A stretch of 7,839 bases of DNA from assembly GCA_029983435.1 (NCBI GenBank), contig JASBZN010000048.1:1-7839 (forward strand), written 5' to 3'. Both the position numbers and the translations under genes were made by a program. The DNA is from Urinicoccus sp. (GTDB taxonomy: Bacteria > Bacillota > Clostridia > Tissierellales > Peptoniphilaceae). Below, in pieces: positions 1 to 6,459 of the stretch (positions are counted from its first letter, which is position 1; each line of letters starts with the position of its first letter). The notes beneath the pieces were generated by a model. That model saw nothing but the letters and a program-made list of their open reading frames with translations. It was not told where the DNA came from and ran no database searches.

Positions 1-1
1 A

Positions 2-50
2 AACTGACCTCCTTAAGTTGGTTTATTAGTCCAACTTTTGGGGGTCAGTT
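2..50. repeat. 49-bp imperfect palindrome resembling paired IS3/IS150-type terminal repeats
   Basis: Arms 2-21 and 31-50 pair over 20 positions around a 9-nt loop (22-30). Eighteen positions pair, one of them as G-U, and there is one T-T/T-T double mismatch (13-14 against 38-39). The arms end in AACTGACC and GGTCAGTT. Read from the minus strand the right arm gives CTGACCCCCAAAAGTTGG, which resembles the terminal repeats of many IS3-family (IS150 group) elements from memory. Both tips point outward, so it could be the end of an IS lying off the left edge, a solo or MITE-like remnant of two abutted ends, or a plain hairpin acting as 3' terminator of the leftward gene that ends at 58. No transposase is visible in the window. 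The inverted repeat is certain; its IS origin is inference. Confidence 0.6.
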
Positions 51-57
51 CAGAATC

Positions 58-1656
58 TTACATTTTTAATTTTCCAATATTTCTTAGATAAGCACTAATC
101 CGTTCAAAAGCAGCCAGGGTTTTTTCATAAACCAAACCGCTTTCTGGATCACAAATTCCATCTTTCATTCGATTTAGATGGGCATTTCGGAAGCGCTCAA
201 TATTTTCAGAAATGCTTAAGTCCATTTCTTTTGAAAGGGATCTACGAGCATTCCGATTGGGTTCTTTAGTAATAATTTCGTAGAAACGAAGGATGGAAGA
301 GTTGATAACATCTAGTTCTTCATAGCATTTATCTGAAAAAGTTAATTTTCTGGCGTCCGTCATTTCTGCATATTCAGCAATGTTTTTAATATGGTCACCA
401 ATACGTTCCGCATCTCTTACAATCCGCATGTAACCAGTAAAGTAGGATGCTACGACATCATCCATAGGTTCACTTAAGACATCAATGACATAGCGGGTGA
501 TGTTTGAGTTTAGATAGTTAATGACTTCTTCGTTGTGTAGGATTTCTTTATGTTTTACTTCGTCATAATAGTAAAAGCATTCAATAGCTAAGCAATAATT
601 TTTTAAAGAAACATCTAACATTCGTTCGGATTCCGCCCGAACGTCTGTTAAAACCAGGTTAGCATCGTAGACATTTTTTGGTTTAATATATTGTAGGGCC
701 ATAGAGTCTAGAGGTGCATCTTTCATAGGCAATAGGCGGGTAGCCAAACTTGCCAAGTGCTTAGAGAAAGGAAATAAGATAATGGTCGCAGTAACATTGA
801 AAAGAGTGTGAAGATTAGCCAGTTGTGCTGCAGGCAAATCTTTGGAAATGGATAGAATAAAGGGTTCGATAGGAAACAATTGAGCCAATAGAATAAAGAT
901 GATGGTCCCAAACAAGTTAAACAAAACGTGAACCATAGCGGTTCTTTTTGCATTAACACTGGAGCCAACAGAAGATAAAATACTTGTAATACAGGTTCCA
1001 ATATTAAAACCGCAAATAATGTACATACTACCTGTTAGGCCAATAAGACCTTTGTTGGATAGAGCTTGCAAAATCCCCATAGAAGCACTGGATGATTGGA
1101 TTAAGGCTGTAATAATGCAGCCGACGACGACTCCTAAGATGGGATTTGAAATTTTTAGCATAAGGTCGGAAAACATTGGGCTGTTTTGCAAAGGACTCAT
1201 GGAAGAACTCATAATTTCCATCCCCATAAACAAAAGGCCCAGCCCCATAATAACGGATCCAATACTTGACATGGTTTTTTTCTTGACAAATTTGTAGATA
1301 ACAAAACCACCAAAAGCAAGGAGGGGAGCTGATTTTGTAATGTTTAAAGCAACCAATTGACCTGTTACTGTGGTCCCTATATTGGCACCCATAATGATGC
1401 CGACGGATTGGCGAATGGTCATAAGACCAGCGTTAACAAAACCTACAGTCATAACGGTTGTGGCAGATGAGCTTTGGATAATAGCTGTGACAATAATACC
1501 CACAAATAAACCCCTACCTGTAGAGGATGTTAAGTTTTCGATAATAGAGTGAAGTTTTTTACCTGCGGTGGTTTCCAAACCTTCACTCATTAAATCCATT
1601 CCGTATAAGAATAGGGCCAAGCCACCAAGCATGGCAAAAACCGTATAAATGGACAT
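58..1656 (-). CDS. Na/Pi cotransporter family protein with C-terminal PhoU-like domain
   Basis: This is a 532-residue membrane protein of the NptA/SLC34 type, predicted to import phosphate with sodium across the cytoplasmic membrane. About eight to nine hydrophobic segments fill residues 1-310. The inverted-repeat transport core shows the paired signatures QSSSAT (61-66) and QSSSAS (187-192), with GANIGTT (90-96) and GFNIGTC (216-222). Residues about 335-530 are a soluble, charged helical PhoU-like domain with the typical stretch RDAERIGDHIKNIAEYA (414-430). This two-part architecture and length are usual for Firmicute members. The ATG at 1656 is preceded by AGGGGG (1667-1662 on the minus strand) with a 5-nt spacer. 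It is transcribed alone, divergent from the DUF896 operon, and its stop codon lies 7 bp from the left-edge palindrome. Some relatives work outside phosphate uptake, so the substrate is inferred from family. Confidence 0.95.
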   Translation of the reverse strand: MSIYTVFAMLGGLALFLYGMDLMSEGLETTAGKKLHSIIENLTSSTGRGLFVGIIVTAIIQSSSATTVMTVGFVNAGLMTIRQSVGIIMGANIGTTVTGQLVALNITKSAPLLAFGGFVIYKFVKKKTMSSIGSVIMGLGLLFMGMEIMSSSMSPLQNSPMFSDLMLKISNPILGVVVGCIITALIQSSSASMGILQALSNKGLIGLTGSMYIICGFNIGTCITSILSSVGSSVNAKRTAMVHVLFNLFGTIIFILLAQLFPIEPFILSISKDLPAAQLANLHTLFNVTATIILFPFSKHLASLATRLLPMKDAPLDSMALQYIKPKNVYDANLVLTDVRAESERMLDVSLKNYCLAIECFYYYDEVKHKEILHNEEVINYLNSNITRYVIDVLSEPMDDVVASYFTGYMRIVRDAERIGDHIKNIAEYAEMTDARKLTFSDKCYEELDVINSSILRFYEIITKEPNRNARRSLSKEMDLSISENIERFRNAHLNRMKDGICDPESGLVYEKTLAAFERISAYLRNIGKLKM

Positions 1657-1683
1657 AAAAACCCCCTAAATATTCTCTATTTA

Positions 1684-1712
1684 ATCATAACCCATCTAGG
1701 GAATCTTTTCAA
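1684..1712 (-). promoter_or_regulatory. Sigma-A-type promoter for the Na/Pi cotransporter gene
   Basis: On the minus strand a TTGAAA -35 box (1712-1707) and a TATGAT -10 box (1689-1684) are separated by exactly 17 bp. Transcription would start near 1677, giving a leader of about 20 nt that carries the AGGGGG ribosome binding site. Each box matches five of six consensus positions. No pho box or other operator was recognised. Confidence 0.7.
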
Positions 1713-1785
1713 AGGAATATTTAATAAAATTAAATTTTTTGTAAGGATTTAAAACCTATCTTACCTGAAGAAGAAACAACAAACA

Positions 1786-1794
1786 TGATATAAT
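1786..1794 (+). promoter_or_regulatory. Extended -10 promoter of the six-gene operon
   Basis: TGATATAAT is a perfect TATAAT hexamer (1789-1794) with the extended TG at 1786-1787. At the 17-bp position upstream there is only a poor -35 match (TGAAGA, 1766-1771), which is normal for extended -10 promoters. Transcription would start around 1801, so the mRNA would begin almost at the ribosome binding site AGAGGTG (1801-1807), leaving a leader of only about 11 nt and no room for a riboswitch. No LexA-type CGAAC-N4-GTTYG box was seen nearby. Confidence 0.7.
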
Positions 1795-1811
1795 AGATTC
1801 AGAGGTGAAAA

Positions 1812-2024
1812 ATGAAAATTTTAGATCGGATTAATGAACTGGCTAGACTGGAAAAAACCAGAGATTTAACAAAAGAAGAAAAAGCAGAACAAGCACAATT
1901 GCGAAAGGAATATTTAGAAGATTTTAGAAAAAATTTCCGTTCTACTTTACTTAACACAAAGGTAGTGGACCAAGAAGGACGAGATGTTACGCCAGAAAAA
2001 CTAAAAAGAGAAAAGGAAAAGTAA
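1812..2024 (+). CDS. DUF896 (UPF0291, YnzC-like) family protein
   Basis: This is a 70-residue, highly charged soluble protein. It matches the YnzC/DUF896 pattern throughout: RINELARLEK near the N-terminus (6-15), LTKEEKAEQAQLRKEYL (19-35), and the C-terminal DxEGRDVTPEKLKRE block (53-67). Known members are small (about 70-80 residues) and fold as a two-helix hairpin; their molecular role is not established. In Bacillus subtilis, ynzC lies in the SOS-induced yneA operon. The start is set by AGAGGTG at 1801-1807. It is the first gene of the operon and its stop is 3 nt before the CDF gene, whose GGA ribosome binding site lies inside this gene's last codons. Family membership is confident; function is unknown. 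Confidence 0.92.
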   Translation: MKILDRINELARLEKTRDLTKEEKAEQAQLRKEYLEDFRKNFRSTLLNTKVVDQEGRDVTPEKLKREKEK

Positions 2025-2027
2025 AAA

Positions 2028-3182
2028 ATGATTAACTGGGTGCTTAAAAGGGGAAAATTTGGAACAAAGAATGAAAACAGAACCAAGATTTCTCTTTTGG
2101 CAGGTTTAGTGGGGTTAATTTCCAATGGACTTTTGACCTTGGTAAAAGTTATTATTGGTTTGGCTTCGGGATCCGTATCTGTTTTAGCAGATGCTATGAA
2201 TAATTTAATGGATTCCACATCTTCCATTATTACTATAGCAGGAACCCATTTTGCAGATAAGCCAGCAGATGAAGATCATCCCCAAGGGCACGGAAGAATT
2301 GAATATATTACGGGTTTAATTATTTCTTGTTTTGTTATCTTGGTGGGCTTGGAGTTTACTAAAACAAGTATTGACCGGATTATTCATCCCCAAGCTACTC
2401 GCTTTAGCTTAGTGGGCATTGTTATCTTATGTATATCTATTGCTGTTAAATTTTGGCAGTCGATTTTTAATAAAAAGGTAGGAGAGGCTATTGATTCTAC
2501 GCCTTTACAAGCTACAGCAGTGGATTCTTTAGGAGATTGTCTAGTAACAGGAGCTGTACTAGTGTCCATGATTTTTGACTCTTTTACTTCTTTTCCTATT
2601 GATGGAGTCGTGGGGTTAGTGGTTTCTATTTTAATTATTAAGAATGGATGGGAATTAATTGCCCAAACCATGAGCATTTTAATTGGTGAGGCTCCTAGTC
2701 CAAAGACATACCAAGAGCTTCAGGACCGGATGATGTCCTATGACCATGTTTTGGGAGTCCATGACATTATTTTTAATAATTATGGTCCAGACCAAACCAT
2801 TGTGGTTTTAGATGCAGAGTTTCCGAGTAACCTGTCCCTTGTTGCAGTTCATAAAATTGTGGATCGAGCGGAGAGGGAAATTTCTAAGGCTATGGATATT
2901 CATTTGATTATTCATGTGGATCCTGTAGGGGGAGAGTCGGTTTTTGAAAATGAGATTATGCAGGTAATGGATATTTTTGTTAAAGAAACCAAAGGAGTGG
3001 ATAGTTATCATGATCTTATGGTGGACTTACAGAGCAAAAAATTGTATGTGGATTTAACTGTCTTGGGATGTGTTTATCCTAGCAATTCGTCTAGAAATCG
3101 AGTAAAAGATAGGTTTTTAGCTTGCTTAGGGGAAAATTTCCCAAACTTACAAGCAGAAGTGAATATTGATTTAAAATATTAG
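2028..3182 (+). CDS. Cation diffusion facilitator transporter, probable Mn2+ type
   Basis: This 384-residue protein belongs to the CDF family of proton-coupled metal exporters. Roughly six hydrophobic segments lie between about 22 and 220. The TM2 site reads NNLMD (N58-xxx-D62) and the TM5 site DSLGD (D166-xxx-D170), while the family motif HPQGHGRIEY covers 84-93. Zn/Fe-type CDFs usually carry a histidine in the TM5 site; an Asn-Asp/Asp-Asp set is characteristic of manganese exporters such as MntE, so Mn2+ is the favoured substrate by inference. The C-terminal cytoplasmic part (about 223-384) is longer than the single ferredoxin-like dimerisation domain of typical members of about 300 residues. 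Residues 242-300 and 323-384 have similar layouts, suggesting a duplicated domain. It is translated 3 nt after the DUF896 gene and 9 nt before the TrkA-like gene. Confidence 0.93.
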   Translation: MINWVLKRGKFGTKNENRTKISLLAGLVGLISNGLLTLVKVIIGLASGSVSVLADAMNNLMDSTSSIITIAGTHFADKPADEDHPQGHGRIEYITGLIISCFVILVGLEFTKTSIDRIIHPQATRFSLVGIVILCISIAVKFWQSIFNKKVGEAIDSTPLQATAVDSLGDCLVTGAVLVSMIFDSFTSFPIDGVVGLVVSILIIKNGWELIAQTMSILIGEAPSPKTYQELQDRMMSYDHVLGVHDIIFNNYGPDQTIVVLDAEFPSNLSLVAVHKIVDRAEREISKAMDIHLIIHVDPVGGESVFENEIMQVMDIFVKETKGVDSYHDLMVDLQSKKLYVDLTVLGCVYPSNSSRNRVKDRFLACLGENFPNLQAEVNIDLKY

Positions 3183-3191
3183 GTGGTTTAG

Positions 3192-4547
3192 ATGAAGTGT
3201 TGCATTATTGGCGATAATTTAATTGCCCTGGATTTGGTAGAACGGTTTTTAAAACAAGAAGTGGATGTTTACTGGTTTACGCAAAATTATTATACAAGCT
3301 ACCCCCAAAACATCCACTTAAAAGTGGAAGAATTTTCTCCAGAGAATTTAGGAAAACATGGGAATATGGACTACACCATCCTAGTGGGGGACAGAGATGA
3401 AGAAAATATTTTACAGGCCTACCTTTGTAAAAAGCAAATGGATACCTACACCATTGTTTTGATTCAAAACCACGAATCTCAAGCCTTAGGAGTCTTAAAA
3501 AATTTTGACTTTGTAGATGACTACTTCTATCCTTCTGAACATATGGCGGAGTATATCATTAACTATTCTATTGAGGAGAGGGGCCTACCTAGAATCAAAT
3601 ACCTCCACCCAGAGTTAAATATTTGGGCGTATATCTTGGAGCAAAGGCATCCTAAAATAGGGTCTAAGGTAAAGGATTTAGCCTTAAAAGGCACCTTGAT
3701 TGTAGCGATTTACAGGAAGGGAGACTTTTTAATTCCCCAGGGAAATACTGTTTTAAGGCAAGGAGATCGGCTCTACCTTTTGGGAGATGGATCTGTGGAG
3801 GCTTTCCGCCGGCAAGAAGGCCACGGACAGGAAGAAACCAAGGGAAAGGCTTTTTGGATTTTAGGAGACTCTCACCATGTAAAAGAACTGGCCCTTTGCT
3901 TGGAGGAAGAAGGGCATGAATGTTTCGTAACGATTCCTAAGGATCAGTCCCTAAAGGCTTGGAGACAAGCCCTTCCTAAAGCCTATGTAAATCAAGGGGA
4001 CTTAACGGACCTGAAAACCTTTAAGGAAATGGATACTGGAAGGGTTCAAGCGACTATTTTTGCCAGTAAAAAGGATGATGAAAATGTGGTTATGAGCCTT
4101 TTAGCTCAGGAAATAGGCTTGTTAAAAACTGTCTGTCTTTTGGACCACAAAGACTATGCCAAGGTAATGGAAAAAACCTTTCATGGAATTCAAATCCTTC
4201 CAAGGATGGAACTAACGGGGCAAGTCTTTTCTATGGTTCACTTGCCGGGGAAAATTCACATTACCCACCTCCCTGGAGGAACTTGCGAAGTTTTGGAACT
4301 GGATCTTTTAGAAGATTCCCCTATTATTCAAAAGACCTTAAGGGATCTCACCCTGCCAAAGGGAGTTATTGTGGCAGCAGTTTTGAGAAATAAACAAGTG
4401 ATTATTCCCAGCGGGAACTTAGACTTCAAGGTAGATGACCGCTTAGTTATTCTAGAAAGGACAAGTGTCCGGGAAGAGCTCATCAGGCGGATTTACAAAA
4501 AAGATCAGCAGTCGATGTTAAAAAAATGGATTGTGAGGGTAAAATGA
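3192..4547 (+). CDS. TrkA-like protein with two RCK (TrkA-N/TrkA-C) modules
   Basis: This 451-residue soluble protein has the length and architecture of TrkA, the cytosolic gating subunit of Trk/Ktr potassium channels. The order is RCK-N (about 1-130), RCK-C (about 154-200, with LIVAIYRKGDFLIPQGNTVL and DRLYLLG), a second RCK-N (about 220-340) and a second RCK-C (about 365-425, GVIVAAVLRNKQVIIPSGN and DRLVIL). RCK-N domains normally bind NAD(H) or ATP through GxGxxG. Here the first reads GDNLIA (7-12) and the second GDSHHV (225-230), so both glycine motifs are degenerate. No TrkH/KtrB membrane subunit is in the window; it could be encoded elsewhere or the protein may regulate another carrier. 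Its ribosome binding site AGGTGG (3181-3186) overlaps the stop codon of the CDF gene, and its own TGA overlaps the ung start, so translational coupling on both sides is likely. Confidence 0.88.
   Translation: MKCCIIGDNLIALDLVERFLKQEVDVYWFTQNYYTSYPQNIHLKVEEFSPENLGKHGNMDYTILVGDRDEENILQAYLCKKQMDTYTIVLIQNHESQALGVLKNFDFVDDYFYPSEHMAEYIINYSIEERGLPRIKYLHPELNIWAYILEQRHPKIGSKVKDLALKGTLIVAIYRKGDFLIPQGNTVLRQGDRLYLLGDGSVEAFRRQEGHGQEETKGKAFWILGDSHHVKELALCLEEEGHECFVTIPKDQSLKAWRQALPKAYVNQGDLTDLKTFKEMDTGRVQATIFASKKDDENVVMSLLAQEIGLLKTVCLLDHKDYAKVMEKTFHGIQILPRMELTGQVFSMVHLPGKIHITHLPGGTCEVLELDLLEDSPIIQKTLRDLTLPKGVIVAAVLRNKQVIIPSGNLDFKVDDRLVILERTSVREELIRRIYKKDQQSMLKKWIVRVK
4535..4539 (+). promoter_or_regulatory. 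Ribosome binding site that fixes the ung start at 4544
   Basis: GAGGG sits 4 nt before the ATG at 4544, which overlaps the TrkA-like gene's TGA as ATGA. An in-frame ATG six codons upstream (4526) has only an A/T run ahead of it and would add six residues (MDCEGK) that ung proteins lack. The downstream start is therefore preferred. Confidence 0.75.
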
Positions 4548-5218
4548 AGGAAATTTTTCACAACGATTGGCAGCAATGTTTGGCAGAGGAAATGGAAAAG
4601 CCTTATTACCAGGAATTACGGAGACTTTTACTGGAAGAATATAAAAATTATGCCATTTACCCACCAATGGAGGATATTTTTAATGCCCTCCAAACGACTT
4701 CCTATCAGGATACGAAAGTGGTTATTTTAGGCCAAGACCCTTATCACAAAAAAGGTCAAGCTCACGGCATGGCTTTTTCTGTCCAAAAAGGGGTTCCAGT
4801 TCCTCCTAGTCTACAAAATATTTACAAGGAGCTTCAGGATGATTTAGGACTTCCTATTCCTCAAACAGGCTATTTAATGCCCTGGGCTCACCAGGGAGTA
4901 CTTCTTTTAAATACAACCCTAACGGTTCGGGAAAGAAGCCCTATGAGCCATAAAGATATTGGATGGGAAATTTTTACCGATGCCATCTTGTCTCTTTTAA
5001 ATCAAAAAGACGAGGCATTGGTTTATATTTTATGGGGCGCCCACGCTCGTTCTAAAAAAAGACTATTAAATAATCCAAAGCACTTGATATTGGAGGCGCC
5101 ACATCCATCTCCCCTATCGGCTTACCGGGGTTTTTTTGGGTCAAAGCCCTTTTCCAAGACCAATAAATTTTTAGAAGAAAACAACTTACGTCCTATTGAC
5201 TGGTCCTTAAAGGAGTAA
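4544..5218 (+). CDS. ung: Uracil-DNA glycosylase, family 1
   Basis: The 224-residue cytoplasmic enzyme removes uracil from DNA as the first step of base-excision repair. The water-activating motif GQDPYH is at 63-68 with catalytic Asp65, followed by KGQAHGMAFSV. The uracil-contacting Asn is in VLLLNT (Asn123). The minor-groove/leucine loop HPSPLSAYRGFFGS begins at His187. All signature residues are intact and the length equals the usual 220-230 residues. The chosen ATG overlaps the upstream TGA and carries GAGGG; the alternative at 4526 lacks a ribosome binding site. The stop is 3 nt before the hydrolase gene. Ung is a housekeeping function, and its place in an operon with ion-transport genes probably reflects co-expression, not shared biochemistry. 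Confidence 0.97.
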   Translation: MKEIFHNDWQQCLAEEMEKPYYQELRRLLLEEYKNYAIYPPMEDIFNALQTTSYQDTKVVILGQDPYHKKGQAHGMAFSVQKGVPVPPSLQNIYKELQDDLGLPIPQTGYLMPWAHQGVLLLNTTLTVRERSPMSHKDIGWEIFTDAILSLLNQKDEALVYILWGAHARSKKRLLNNPKHLILEAPHPSPLSAYRGFFGSKPFSKTNKFLEENNLRPIDWSLKE

Positions 5219-5221
5219 ATT

Positions 5222-5935
5222 ATGTTACCGATTCATGTAAAAATGGAAAAACGGAAAGTGGGGTCCATTCCTCTAATTCACCTTTATCCTAAAGGAGGAG
5301 GTCATAGTAAGATGGTCTATTACCACGGTTGGGATTCCAGTGCAGAATCTTCTATCTTTCGAGGAGGAATTTTTTCCAGCTATGGTTTTGACACTTATTT
5401 ACCAGATGCTCTTTATCATGGGGAAAGAAAAGATTCAAAGGTATTAAATACAGAAGAAGACATTGATTGGAAAAAATTAATGGATATAGTCCAAACCAAT
5501 AAAGAAGAGTTTGGGCAAATTTTAGATTTTATCCAAGGGGGGAGGGTCTATGTTAGTGGTCACTCTATGGGTGCCTTAACAGTGGGTCTTTTAGTGCGAG
5601 ATTATCCGGTTTTAGGAGGTCTTGCCTTTAATGGATCTTTTGACTTTCAAGCCTTAGCTGATTTTTACAAAGTGGAAGAAAAATTACAGGGAATTGATTT
5701 TCCCATGGATGATTTAGGAGCCTATAAAAATAAACTTCTTTATCTAGCCAATGGTGGCCAAGATGAAAGTATCCCAGCCCATCAACAGGAAGGTTTTTAC
5801 AAGACCTTACTTAAGGCGGGAGTGGATTCTTGTCACTTTAGTCTTTTTGAAGATGTGGGCCATGTGGTGACAACCAATATGATGGATGATGCTCTTCACT
5901 ATCTTTTTAGCCAGGACCCAGAGCTTCAAAAATAA
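5222..5935 (+). CDS. Alpha/beta hydrolase, YitV/YjfP-like esterase type
   Basis: The 237-residue soluble protein has a complete serine-hydrolase triad pattern. The nucleophile elbow is GHSMG at 113-117 (Ser115). The acid is Asp181 in NGGQDESIP, and the histidine is His214 in DVGHVV. YYHGWDSS (33-40) supplies the HG oxyanion region. There is no signal peptide or membrane segment, so it should act in the cytosol. The overall pattern is like the prolyl-oligopeptidase-related esterases YitV and YjfP, but the physiological ester or amide substrate cannot be read from the sequence. AGGAG at 5211-5215 directly abuts the ung stop codon (5216-5218), and the start codon follows 6 nt after it, so it is cotranscribed and probably coupled with ung. 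Confidence 0.88.
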   Translation: MLPIHVKMEKRKVGSIPLIHLYPKGGGHSKMVYYHGWDSSAESSIFRGGIFSSYGFDTYLPDALYHGERKDSKVLNTEEDIDWKKLMDIVQTNKEEFGQILDFIQGGRVYVSGHSMGALTVGLLVRDYPVLGGLAFNGSFDFQALADFYKVEEKLQGIDFPMDDLGAYKNKLLYLANGGQDESIPAHQQEGFYKTLLKAGVDSCHFSLFEDVGHVVTTNMMDDALHYLFSQDPELQK

Positions 5936-5953
5936 GTTAAGGAGGATGAAAAG

Positions 5954-6412
5954 ATGCGGAGAAACGAAAAGAGCCAAAGTCAAGAGTGGTGCCAAGAGCG
6001 ATTAAAAAAAGCGCCTTATGGAGTCTTATCTCTTGTGGATAGTAAAAAAAGACCGTACGGAATTCCCTTAAATTTTGTCTATGACGAAGAGAAAATTTAT
6101 ATTCATGGAGCCAGGTCTGGAGAAAAAGTAGATTCCATTGACCAAGGGGCGAAAGCCTGCTTTACTGTAATTTCCAAAGGGGAAATCGTCGCTGAAAAAT
6201 TTTCTACTAATTATGAATCGGTAGTTTGTTTCGGAACAATTAGACCCTTAGAAGAAAAACAAAAAAAGGTCCAAGCGCTAAAAATGTTGATTGAAAAATA
6301 TTCCAAAGATTTTTTGCAAGAGGGATTTGCATATGTAGAAAGAGATGTTGAGGGCACACAAGTTTTCGTCTTGGAAATTGAAGAAAAAACAGGCAAAAAG
6401 AATCAAGAATAA
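5954..6412 (+). CDS. Pyridoxamine 5'-phosphate oxidase-like flavoprotein (NimA-type)
   Basis: This 152-residue protein has the split beta-barrel flavin-binding pattern of the PNPOx-like/NimA family. PYGVLSLVDSKKRPYGIPLNF (21-41) is the first strand pair, YIHGARSGEKVDSI (49-62) is the characteristic phosphate/FMN-side segment, KACFTVIS (67-74) is the next strand, and YESVVCFGTIRPL (87-99) is the following one. Relatives bind FMN or F420, and some reduce nitroimidazoles; whether this one does is unknown. The C-terminal Lys/Glu-rich tail has no recognised role. The start is set by AAGGAGG (5939-5945) with an 8-nt spacer. It is the last gene of the operon, with the terminator beginning at its stop codon. 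Confidence 0.87.
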   Translation: MRRNEKSQSQEWCQERLKKAPYGVLSLVDSKKRPYGIPLNFVYDEEKIYIHGARSGEKVDSIDQGAKACFTVISKGEIVAEKFSTNYESVVCFGTIRPLEEKQKKVQALKMLIEKYSKDFLQEGFAYVERDVEGTQVFVLEIEEKTGKKNQE

Positions 6413-6444
6413 AAAAGATCAAGCCGAAAGGCTTGATCTTTTTT
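6411..6444. terminator. Symmetric bidirectional intrinsic terminator
   Basis: A perfect 9-bp stem GATCAAGCC/GGCTTGATC (6417-6425 and 6430-6438) closes a GAAA tetraloop and is flanked by A6 (6411-6416) and T6 (6439-6444). The flanks make it a U-tract terminator on both strands. On the plus strand it ends the six-gene operon, its A-tract overlapping the stop codon; on the minus strand it ends the peptidase-like gene whose stop is at 6460. Confidence 0.93.
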
Positions 6445-6459
6445 ATAGAAAGCGATAAA

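Noticed and set aside
1019..1552. Plus-strand open frames (1019-1297 and 1370-1552) inside the cotransporter gene
   Set aside because: They lie wholly antisense to a clear NptA-type coding region and have no recognisable domain or ribosome binding site.
1801..1811. Possible riboswitch before the metal-transporter operon (e.g. Mn-sensing yybP-ykoY)
   Set aside because: The predicted leader is only about 11 nt, too short for any known aptamer.
1799..2227. Minus-strand open frame of 142 codons across the DUF896 and CDF genes
   Set aside because: It is antisense to two genes with family signatures, and its Ser/Phe-rich product is the mirror of Lys/Glu-rich coding sequence.
4526..4543. Upstream in-frame ATG for ung at 4526
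   Set aside because: No ribosome binding site precedes it, while the ATG at 4544 has GAGGG and the common ATGA overlap.
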